A stretch of DNA of 64,000 nucleotides, taken from Candidatus Rifleibacteriota bacterium (GTDB taxonomy: Bacteria; Riflebacteria; Ozemobacteria; Ozemobacterales; Ozemobacteraceae). A model generated the notes under the pieces. The model was not told where the DNA came from, ran no database searches, and worked only from the letters and a program-made list of their open reading frames with translations. Each line of letters begins with the position of its first letter. Positions within the stretch are counted from its first letter, which is position 1. Of this stretch, positions 1 through 7,028 are shown piece by piece. Location: the NCBI GenBank assembly GCA_029565415.1, contig JAKQOH010000116.1:1-64000 (forward strand), given 5' to 3'. The position numbers and the translations under genes are program-made.

Positions 1-621
1 CAGGGCAACAATCCCGGTCAGGGCAACAATCCCGGCCAGGGCGAAATCCCCGCCCCGCTGCCTCCTCTGCCTCCTTCGGAAGAGCCGCCTGCCGAACAGC
101 CCCCGGCTGAAGAGCCCCCTGCCGAACAGCCCCCGGCCGAAGAGCCGCCTGCCGAGCAGCCCCCGGCTGAAGAGCCCCCGGCCGAACAGCCCAAGCCCGG
201 CCAGGACAACGGCCAGAGCGGTCAGTCTTCCGGCCAGAAGCGCACCATCGGCATGCTGATGACCGACCTGGTCTCCATCAGCTCGGATGCCGACGCGGTC
301 AAAGCCCAGGCTGTCTCCGCGAAGAAAGCAAGCAAAGCCCGCGCCGCCGAGATCGAAGCCGATTACCAGTTGCTCTCCTACGATCGCGAGGCCGATGCGA
401 AGCTCCTGATCAAGGTCGTCACCAACGATTTGTCGAAGAACAAGGGCCAGTCCGGCATCTACTACGCCGCCTTCCTCCGCAACATTACCTCCTACTCGAA
501 GGCTGACCGGTCTGATATTGCCGATGTCATCTCCGCCGTGAAGTCCCACATCCGCCACGCGGCTTCCCATCGCAACGGCAGTGCCTACAAGGCCCGCCTC
601 GACGAACTGAAGAAGTTCTGA
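1..621 (+). CDS. C-terminal part of an unrecognised protein with a proline/glutamate repeat linker (5' end outside window)
   Basis: The frame is open from the first base, so the gene starts upstream; 206 codons are visible. Visible residues 1-14 are Gln/Gly/Asn-rich (QGNNPG repeated). Residues 27-64 are a ten-residue repeat, EEPPAEQPPA, in just under four copies. A second Gln/Gly/Ser linker follows, then about 125 residues that look folded, helical and rich in Lys, Ala and Asp. The layout (flexible acidic-proline spacer, then a small C-terminal domain) suggests a surface or periplasm-spanning protein, but no family is recognised. The ATG at 253 lies inside the folded part, after the linker, and is not taken as the start. 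A hairpin with a short T run follows the stop. Confidence 0.7.
   Translation, partial: QGNNPGQGNNPGQGEIPAPLPPLPPSEEPPAEQPPAEEPPAEQPPAEEPPAEQPPAEEPPAEQPKPGQDNGQSGQSSGQKRTIGMLMTDLVSISSDADAVKAQAVSAKKASKARAAEIEADYQLLSYDREADAKLLIKVVTNDLSKNKGQSGIYYAAFLRNITSYSKADRSDIADVISAVKSHIRHAASHRNGSAYKARLDELKKF
79..192 (+). repeat. In-frame 30-bp tandem repeat encoding EEPPAEQPPA
   Basis: Just under four 30-bp units lie in frame inside the partial gene. Units differ only at synonymous third positions (for example gct/gcc, ccg/cct), so the peptide is conserved while the DNA drifts. Confidence 0.8.
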
Positions 622-636
622 TCCCCTCGTTCCCCC

Positions 637-668
637 AACGCCCCGTCGGCACCCCCGGCGGGGCGTTT
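637..668 (+). terminator. Probable intrinsic terminator of the first gene
   Basis: Arms aacgccccg (637-645) and cggggcgtt (659-667) pair perfectly around a 13-nt loop, followed by a short T run. It sits 16 nt after the stop codon at 621. Confidence 0.6.
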
Positions 669-716
669 CACATCCGAGCTCCGTGTCTTTGTGCCTGAAA
701 GGGCGATTCCTTGGCA

Positions 717-824
717 GGAACCGATCCGCAGATGACGCAGATGGCGCAGATAACGAATTTCCATCTGAGGATACGTCCCTAAAACCAAGGAAAATTTCAA
801 CGAAGGATCTGTATGGTTCGTTCT
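717..824. repeat. Dispersed intergenic repeat, shortened copy A
   Basis: Begins gaaccgatccgcagat, followed by further CGCAGAT steps spaced 9 nt apart. It lacks the full inverted right half seen in other copies, but it keeps the tail (aaatttcaacgaagg..ctgtatggttcg) that also ends copies B, C and E. Confidence 0.7.
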
Positions 825-838
825 CGTTTTGTGGTGGC

Positions 839-859
839 GGGCGGGTTTGAAACCCGCCC
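839..859. repeat. 21-bp palindrome of the GGGCGGGTTTnAAACCCGCCC type
   Basis: Arms gggcgggttt (839-848) and aaacccgccc (850-859) are perfect complements around one base. It lies between repeat copies A and B. A partial relative (gtggtggcgggcgggg) follows copy B near 1136-1151. From general experience this resembles a short palindrome widespread between genes in environmental bacterial genomes. Confidence 0.6.
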
Positions 860-926
860 CTACATCCGGGGCCGTGTTGATACCGAACTCTGTGTCTCTG
901 TGTCTGGTATGTGGGTTTCGTCAAAA

Positions 927-1135
927 GAACCGATCCACAGATGACACAGATGACGCAGATGAAATCTTGAGCGTCTTCAACCATGGAGTTTGCGGCGCAT
1001 ACTGGATACAAGGGGGGGCCAGGCGTTCGTTCCTCTCTGGTTTTTCATCTGCGTTCATCTGCCCTCCATCTGCGGATGCGTTCTTGAATCCGAGGGAAAT
1101 TTCAACGAAGTATCTCTGTGGTTCGTACTTCGTTC
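927..1135. repeat. Dispersed intergenic repeat, full copy B
   Basis: Left end: CAGAT steps spaced 9 nt (gatccacagatgacacagatgacgcagat). Right end: the same motif inverted (catctgcgttcatctgc, then ccatctgcggatg, to 1077), followed by a conserved tail ending ctctgtggttcgtac. The 40 nt at the right end are essentially identical to copy E. No coding potential is evident between the ends. The preceding stretch (884-905) is a ctctgtgtctctgtgtct simple repeat. Confidence 0.75.
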
Positions 1136-1152
1136 GTGGTGGCGGGCGGGGC

Positions 1153-1181
1153 TTGCACGGGGTGGGCGGGGCGGATAGAAT
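1153..1181 (+). promoter_or_regulatory. Promoter of the UshA-like gene, apparently leaderless
   Basis: TTGCAC (1153-1158), a 17-bp spacer and TAGAAT (1176-1181). The ATG at 1188 begins only 6 nt after the -10 box, at about the expected transcription start, and no Shine-Dalgarno sequence precedes it. Confidence 0.6.
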
Positions 1182-1187
1182 GACGAC

Positions 1188-2753
1188 ATGTCTGAAGAAC
1201 GCACGATGCGCGGCTTTTCCGTCGGCTTTTTCCTGCTCGGCGCGGTGTTGCTTGCCGCGACGGTGTTCTGGCTGATGAAGCCCCTCGGCCAGCAGCGGCT
1301 GCATCTCGTGTTCACGGGCCTATCCAAAGGGCATGTGCAGCCGTTCATGGCCCGGTTCGCTCCCTACAAGGACCGCCGCATGGGCGGGGCGGCCCACAAG
1401 GCGGCCCGGCTCCAGGAGCTCGTCGCCTCCTTCTCGGGCGAGCCGTTCTGCATCCTCTCGACGGGCGGCGAGATCTCGGGCACGGCGGACGCCTATTTCA
1501 CCCGCGGTTCGGCGGTGATCGAGGCGCTGAACACCTTCCGCCTCGACGGGATGCTGGTCGGCAATATCGAGTTCACGTTCGGCCGTTCCCGGCTGGAAGA
1601 GCTGGCGAAAACGGCGAAGTTCCCGCTGGTTTCCTCCAGCCTTCTGGAAGAGGGAAGCGAGAATCCGCCGTCGTTCGTGACCCCCGAACTGCTGCTTTCC
1701 CCCGGAAACGGCCTGAAGGTCGGCGTTCTGGGCCTCACCCCCGCGACGACACCCGAGCTGACGGCTCGCGGCAACGTGAACGGGCTCCGGTTCCTGCCGC
1801 CCGGCCCCGAACTGGCGGCCCAGGTGGCGCGCCTCCGGGCGAAGGGGGCGGATCTGATCGTCCTGCTGACGCAGACGGACCGCGAGCGGATCGGCCAGCC
1901 CGACTGGGAGGCGATCGTCACGGCAAAACCCGACGTGGTCAGCATGGTCGACTTCAACGTCGATGCCCCGCCCCCCGTGATGCAGGACGGGATCGTCATC
2001 AAGACGGTCAGCGGCTACAACCAGGGCAAGGAGCTGGATATCCTGGATCTCGAAGTGCTTCCGGGAACCGGCGTCACCTCGTATCGCGGCCGCCGTGTTC
2101 CGATCGAGTGCGACCTGATCACCCCCGATCCGATGGTTGAGACGCTCCTCCGGAAGGCCGTCGGAGACATCGAGCGCATCAAGACCGAGCCGCTCGGAGA
2201 GTTCGCGGCCGATTACGAGCGAAAATACGACGCCGAGTGCCCCATCGGCAACCTCGTGACGGATGCGATGCGCATCCAGACGGGCGCTGACGTCGCGCTC
2301 CAGAACAGCGGTGGTATCCAGAGCAACATCCGGCAGGGCGGGTTCACGCTGGGCGACTTGTACAACGTGCTCCCGTTCGACAACCAGGTGGTCACGATGT
2401 CCCTCTCCGGCCAGGACCTCCTCGAGGTGCTGACGACATCGGCCTCGCTGCGGCGCGGCTGTCTCCAGATTTCGGGCGGCAGTTACGCCTTCGCCAACCG
2501 GTCGGGCGATGATTTCGAGCTCAAGGACGTGCTCGTCGCGGGCAAGCCGCTCGAGCCGGGCCAGGCGTATCGCGTTGCCGTCAACAGCTTCCTCGCCGAC
2601 GGCGGCGACGAGTTCCGCGGCTTCAAGCGCGGTCGCAGCCGCGAATACGGGCCGATCCAGCGCGAGGCCGTCAAGGCCTACATTCTCGGGCTTTCCGCCT
2701 CGGGACCGATCTCGCTTTCGATCGAGGGGCGTATCCGCAAAGAAACGCCCTGA
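1188..2753 (+). CDS. UshA/5'-nucleotidase-like protein with a degenerate metallophosphatase domain
   Basis: 521 aa. Residues 7-30 are a hydrophobic signal anchor or signal peptide (GFFLLGAVLLAATVFWL), so the rest is probably periplasmic. Residues about 40-300 follow the 5'-nucleotidase metallophosphoesterase fold. The C-terminal 5'-nucleotidase domain (about 310-515) is well kept, with IGNLVTDAMR, a QNSGGI substrate-loop motif and LYNVLPFDN. The metal-binding motifs have decayed: the usual HTNDLHGH reads FTGLSKGH, GNHEFD reads GNIEFT, and the later G-H-x-H region has no histidine. I infer that it binds nucleotides or sugars without hydrolysing them, or is inactive. The start is the ATG 6 nt below a -10 box. 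Confidence 0.75.
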   Translation: MSEERTMRGFSVGFFLLGAVLLAATVFWLMKPLGQQRLHLVFTGLSKGHVQPFMARFAPYKDRRMGGAAHKAARLQELVASFSGEPFCILSTGGEISGTADAYFTRGSAVIEALNTFRLDGMLVGNIEFTFGRSRLEELAKTAKFPLVSSSLLEEGSENPPSFVTPELLLSPGNGLKVGVLGLTPATTPELTARGNVNGLRFLPPGPELAAQVARLRAKGADLIVLLTQTDRERIGQPDWEAIVTAKPDVVSMVDFNVDAPPPVMQDGIVIKTVSGYNQGKELDILDLEVLPGTGVTSYRGRRVPIECDLITPDPMVETLLRKAVGDIERIKTEPLGEFAADYERKYDAECPIGNLVTDAMRIQTGADVALQNSGGIQSNIRQGGFTLGDLYNVLPFDNQVVTMSLSGQDLLEVLTTSASLRRGCLQISGGSYAFANRSGDDFELKDVLVAGKPLEPGQAYRVAVNSFLADGGDEFRGFKRGRSREYGPIQREAVKAYILGLSASGPISLSIEGRIRKETP

Positions 2754-2767
2754 CGCCCGTTCCGGGT

Positions 2768-2796
2768 TTGTGTCCGGGGGCGGGGCGTGTTACAAT
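2768..2796 (+). promoter_or_regulatory. Promoter of the HD-GYP gene, near-leaderless
   Basis: TTGTGT (2768-2773), 17 bp, TACAAT (2791-2796). The ATG at 2808 follows after 11 nt, giving a predicted 5' leader of only about 4-5 nt. Confidence 0.6.
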
Positions 2797-2807
2797 GCGC
2801 CAACGCC

Positions 2808-4409
2808 ATGTTTAGCACATCCTGGTTCATGCCCAAGTCCGGCGGCGCGCAGGACACCCTGTTCCGCGAGAATCAGCTCCTGAAGGCCCAGATCCAGGAG
2901 CTGCTCAGTCTCGAGGAGACGGGCTTCTTCATCGAGCTCGACTCGCTGCTCAAGGCGATCCTCAAGAAAGCATTGATTCTGTGCAAGGCCGAGGCCTCGT
3001 TCTTCGCGCTTCCCAAGAGCGATCCCGCGACGTTCGAGGTGCGCATCTGCAACCTGATCCTCGAAGAGAAGATGGAGCGGATCCGGGAGCTGTTCAAGAC
3101 GGAATACCAGCGCTGGCAGGAGTCGGAGAGCGAGCTGATCACGATCGAGGATTTCATCCTGCTGCCGCTGATCCGCCGCCACCGCATGATGGGCATCATC
3201 GGTCTGAAGCTGAACGACCGGGCTCCCGAGAACGTCTGCGAGATCCTGCCGATCCTCGCGAAGCAGGCCGCCTCGTCGCTCGAGAGCGCCATCCTGTATG
3301 AGCGCATGTTCAAGCGCCTGATGGTGCTGAGCAACGTGTTCATCCTCGGGAAGGAGATCGTCGGCAGTATCGATCTCGACCGGCTGGTGGACAAGTTCCT
3401 CTCGATCGCGCGCGACGGCACGAACTGCGATATCGCGGCCATCTACCTGATCCGGGGCGGCGATGCGCGCCCGAGCTTCCAGCGCGTCCAGACGCCGGAC
3501 GGTGAGGGGCGGTTTGCCGACGGGCCCGAGGCCGGCTACACCACCCTCATCCAGGAGGTGGAGGCGACGCAGGAGGCGAAGTCGGTCGAACGTCTGGCTG
3601 CGAGCCCCTATGCGGCATCCGAGACCGGCAAGGTCGGCGGTCATATTCTGTCGAATACAATAGCAATACCGATGAAACCTGGCGAGCGGTTCCTCGGGGT
3701 CATCCAGGTCGCCAACAAGAGGCACGGCGATGCTTTCACCCCGGAGGATCTCGATCTGCTGAAGATCCTGGGCAGTCAGGTCGCCTTCGTCATCCAGAAC
3801 TCCGACCTGTTCAAGAACCTCCAGCAGGCCTACTTCGACACCCTGTCGGCGCTGACGCAGGCGATCGACGCGAAGGACAGCTACACCCACGGCCATTCCG
3901 AGCGCGTCACGAACTACTCGGTCGATCTTGCCCGCGCCATGGGCCTCGAGGAGCGGCGGATCGAGGACGTGAAGCTGGCGGGGATGCTGCACGACATCGG
4001 AAAGATCGGCATTCCCGAAACGATTCTGAACAAGCCGGGCCGGCTCACCGACGAGGAGTTCGACGTCATCAAGGCGCACCCCGAACTGGGGGTCCGGATC
4101 CTGCTGAAGGTCGAGTTCCTCGCCCCCGTCATCCCGCTGATCCGGCACCACCACGAGCGATACGACGGCCGCGGCTACCCGGCCGGCCTCAAAGAAACGG
4201 CGATTCCCTACGGCGCGCGTCTGATCGCGATCGCCGACACCTACGACGCCATGACATCCGACAGACCGTATAGAAAAGCTCTCGATATGGAAACGGCGCT
4301 TGCCGAGATCGTCCGGTGCCGCGGCACCCAGTTCGATCCAGAACTGGTCGACGGCTTCGTCCGGATGATGCGCGGAGCCGCATCCGGCGCCGCGGCCGGC
4401 CTGGCCTGA
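2808..4409 (+). CDS. GAF-GAF-HD-GYP cyclic-dinucleotide phosphodiesterase
   Basis: 533 aa from ATG 2808. The frame extends to a GTG at 2787, but the promoter -10 box lies within that extension, so ATG 2808 is preferred. Order: a short coiled coil (about 18-35), GAF domain 1 (about 35-170), GAF domain 2 (about 180-340) and an HD-GYP domain (about 350-520). The catalytic signatures are intact: THGHSERV, HDIGKIGIP, the HHHERYDGRGYP motif and ADTYDAM. The family hydrolyses cyclic di-GMP or related dinucleotides. The GAF domains should sense a small ligand, and no membrane segment is visible, so it is cytosolic. The next gene, a membrane pseudo-cyclase, starts 21 nt downstream and may be its partner. 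Confidence 0.9.
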   Translation: MFSTSWFMPKSGGAQDTLFRENQLLKAQIQELLSLEETGFFIELDSLLKAILKKALILCKAEASFFALPKSDPATFEVRICNLILEEKMERIRELFKTEYQRWQESESELITIEDFILLPLIRRHRMMGIIGLKLNDRAPENVCEILPILAKQAASSLESAILYERMFKRLMVLSNVFILGKEIVGSIDLDRLVDKFLSIARDGTNCDIAAIYLIRGGDARPSFQRVQTPDGEGRFADGPEAGYTTLIQEVEATQEAKSVERLAASPYAASETGKVGGHILSNTIAIPMKPGERFLGVIQVANKRHGDAFTPEDLDLLKILGSQVAFVIQNSDLFKNLQQAYFDTLSALTQAIDAKDSYTHGHSERVTNYSVDLARAMGLEERRIEDVKLAGMLHDIGKIGIPETILNKPGRLTDEEFDVIKAHPELGVRILLKVEFLAPVIPLIRHHHERYDGRGYPAGLKETAIPYGARLIAIADTYDAMTSDRPYRKALDMETALAEIVRCRGTQFDPELVDGFVRMMRGAASGAAAGLA

Positions 4410-4430
4410 CACCCCCGAACGGGAGGATCC

Positions 4431-6989
4431 ATGCCCTTCACCGCCCACAGTCGCTATATGGAACGAGCCTTCTTCCTGCTCATTCTGCTCACCCTCTCGA
4501 GCTTCGCCTGGTATTTCACGATGGCCGATGTCGAGGAGGTGCAGACGCGCTTCCAGAACCGCCATGCGATGCTGACGAAGCTGCTGACCCGCGAAGTCGG
4601 GGACCTGCTGAACCGGCGTGCCGATCTGACGCCGCGGCTGGCCAACCTGCTCGCCGAGGAGGCGGTTGCTTATGCCGTCGTCCAGCAGCCCTCCGGCGAG
4701 ATCATCGCCAAAGCCGAGAACCGGCCGATCGCCGTCGAGTCGCTCCAGGAGGTCGAGGCCCAGGCGCTCCAGGTCACGCATCTGCGGCTGATCCCGCACA
4801 TGGATCTCTCCCGCACGATCCCGCTGGTCGAGGCGGCCATGCCGCTGGTCACCGAGAGCAACCGCAAGGTGATCGTCCGCGTCGGCTTCTTCCGGGCTGA
4901 TGAGGAGGACCGCGTCCGTCAGGTGCGGTTTCGCAACCTGCTCGTCTTCGCGACGCTGCTGCTCGGCCTGCTCGCCTACTGGGTGGCCCGGCGGCGCAAT
5001 GCGTCGCGCCTGACGCCGGCATGGCTGGGCGGAACGGGGCTGATCGTGCTGCTGCTCTTCCTTTCGACGCGCATGACGGTCCAGGAGTGGTACGAGCGCC
5101 ACTGGCGGCAGAGCTTCGTCCAACACGGCATGTCGGTGGCCAAGGTCGTCAGCCTCTCGGCGAAGCGGTTCCTCCAGGCCGGTGAGGAGGCGGATCTGCG
5201 CGAGATGCAGTCGCTGCTCGACCTCGACGAAAGCTACGCGTTCCTGGCCGTCGCGAAAGACGAGCAGTATCTGTTCCATTCGGATCCCGAGCTGAAGAAC
5301 GCGACGTTCGACGCCGACAGCGCCTATTCCCGGAGCCTCAACTCCGAGACGCCGATCATGGTGAAAATGGCGGAAGAAGGGCTTTACGAGGTGTTGGTGC
5401 CCATCATCGAGGGCCAGCACCGGCTCGGCACGCTCCGGCTCGGCCTGCGAAACGAATCCGGCTACGGCCCGCTGGGCGTTCTGCGGAACCGCCTGACCCT
5501 GATTTTCCTCGCGGCGCTGATCCTGTCGCTGTTCCTCGTGTATCTGCTGACGCAGCGGGTGACGCGCGATCTTTCCGCGTTCATCCAGTCGATGGAGCAG
5601 GTGACGGCCGGGGATCTGCGGCAGCAGGTGTTCATCGACCGCGGCGACGAGTTCGGCCAGCTCGCCCACGCCTACAACTTCATGCTGATGAGCCTGAAGG
5701 AGCGGGATCTGCTCGGCCGCGGCTTGCAGCACTATGTCAGCAAGAGCATCGTCGACAAGACGCTGCGCATGGTCACGACCCAGGAAAAGACCGGCGAGAA
5801 GCTGTTTGCCGTCGCCGTCTACGCGTATTTCAGCGGTCTCACCGAGGCGATCAACCGCAACAGCGGCCCCCAGGTGCTGGCCCTCGTGCGCGAGTTCTAC
5901 CAGACGGTACGCCAGGTGTGCCAGCCCGGCGCGAACTGCCATGTCCAGGTCTCGATGGCCGGCATCCTGGTGCTGTTCGCGCATCACAACCGGCACGAGG
6001 CCCTGATGCAGGCCGTCCAGTCGGCTCAGATGCTCGACCAGTCCTTCCTCAAGCGCGGGGAAGCGCCGTTCACGCCGCGACTCACCCTGCACGCCCTCGA
6101 GACGGTCCACGGCACCCTCGATGACGACGGCCAGCAGATGGTCTGGCTCGGCGAGGGGATGCTCGATGTGAAGACCTTCTCCGAAGTGCAGGACATCGAC
6201 GAGATCATCGTCAGCGAAGAGACCTCGTATCTGCTCAAGGATGTGGCCACCCTGGATGAGCTCGATCTCGCCTCGAGCGATCAGGGCCGGGTTCGCGCCT
6301 ACATCTTCCGGGGCTTCAAGCCGATCGATGCGTTGATCCGCATCTTCCCCGAGGCTTCGCCCTGGACGAAGGTGCTGATCCTGAAGGTCATGAAGGGCCA
6401 GGCCCGGAACGAACACGTCGACCAGCTCCTCCAGTGGTTCGCCGATCCCGATCCGAACATCCGGTACCACGTGATGGACGTGTTGGAGCGGCTGCGGCCG
6501 GCCGGCATCCTCGACTTCGTCGTGAAGACGGTGAACGAGGAAAGCGAGGCGAAGGTGCTGTCGAAGGCGATCGGCGTGCTCGGCAAGATCGGCAACGAGA
6601 CGCATGTTCCCATTCTGGCCGAAAAACTCCGGGTCGACGACCGGCGCGTCAAGGCGAACACCGTCGAGGCACTCGAGACGATCGGCGGCAAGAAGGTGTA
6701 CGAGTTTTTGAACCTGCTCGTCGACGAGCAGGACAACCGCGTGCGTGCCAACATCCTGATCGCGCTGGGCAAATACGGCGATCTGCGGGTGTTCGAGCTG
6801 CTGACCACGATGATCAAGGATCCCGACCGGAACATGCGGGCCTCGGCCGCCTACGCGCTCGGCAAGCTGGGCATGGCGCAGGGCGTCGAGCCGCTGATCT
6901 CGGCTCTTTCCGACAAGGATCCGGTGGTGAGGCGCCAGGTCGTGGCATCCCTGACGGCGTTGAAAGCCGATCTCGATATCGAATCATAG
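4431..6989 (+). CDS. Membrane sensor: two extracytoplasmic loops, HAMP, degenerate class III cyclase domain, HEAT repeats
   Basis: 852 aa, with GGGAGG 4 nt before the ATG. Predicted order: TM1 (about 10-30), an extracytoplasmic region (about 31-160), TM2 and TM3 (about 165-215), a second extracytoplasmic region (about 216-350), TM4 (about 355-377), HAMP (about 378-430), a cyclase-homology domain (about 435-620) and HEAT/PBS-lyase repeats (about 630-850). The cyclase domain keeps the family outline, but the first metal Asp (FADIRGF-type) is Tyr466 in VYAYFSGLT and the second (GD before the beta strand) falls at Met509-Ala510. It therefore cannot use two-metal catalysis. I infer a signal receiver passing a state to the HEAT platform, possibly with the HD-GYP protein upstream. 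Confidence 0.8.
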   Translation: MPFTAHSRYMERAFFLLILLTLSSFAWYFTMADVEEVQTRFQNRHAMLTKLLTREVGDLLNRRADLTPRLANLLAEEAVAYAVVQQPSGEIIAKAENRPIAVESLQEVEAQALQVTHLRLIPHMDLSRTIPLVEAAMPLVTESNRKVIVRVGFFRADEEDRVRQVRFRNLLVFATLLLGLLAYWVARRRNASRLTPAWLGGTGLIVLLLFLSTRMTVQEWYERHWRQSFVQHGMSVAKVVSLSAKRFLQAGEEADLREMQSLLDLDESYAFLAVAKDEQYLFHSDPELKNATFDADSAYSRSLNSETPIMVKMAEEGLYEVLVPIIEGQHRLGTLRLGLRNESGYGPLGVLRNRLTLIFLAALILSLFLVYLLTQRVTRDLSAFIQSMEQVTAGDLRQQVFIDRGDEFGQLAHAYNFMLMSLKERDLLGRGLQHYVSKSIVDKTLRMVTTQEKTGEKLFAVAVYAYFSGLTEAINRNSGPQVLALVREFYQTVRQVCQPGANCHVQVSMAGILVLFAHHNRHEALMQAVQSAQMLDQSFLKRGEAPFTPRLTLHALETVHGTLDDDGQQMVWLGEGMLDVKTFSEVQDIDEIIVSEETSYLLKDVATLDELDLASSDQGRVRAYIFRGFKPIDALIRIFPEASPWTKVLILKVMKGQARNEHVDQLLQWFADPDPNIRYHVMDVLERLRPAGILDFVVKTVNEESEAKVLSKAIGVLGKIGNETHVPILAEKLRVDDRRVKANTVEALETIGGKKVYEFLNLLVDEQDNRVRANILIALGKYGDLRVFELLTTMIKDPDRNMRASAAYALGKLGMAQGVEPLISALSDKDPVVRRQVVASLTALKADLDIES

Positions 6990-7028
6990 AGTAAGATATA
7001 TAACGGGTTTCCGAGGAGGGTGAACGGC

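Noticed and set aside
2790..6605. Very long open frame on the minus strand (over 1200 codons) opposite the HD-GYP and sensor genes
   Set aside because: High GC keeps antisense frames open. Composition is His/Arg/Asp/Gln-heavy with no domain, while the plus strand has clear families and ribosome-binding sites. The frame at 39853-43638 on the minus strand is the same kind of shadow.
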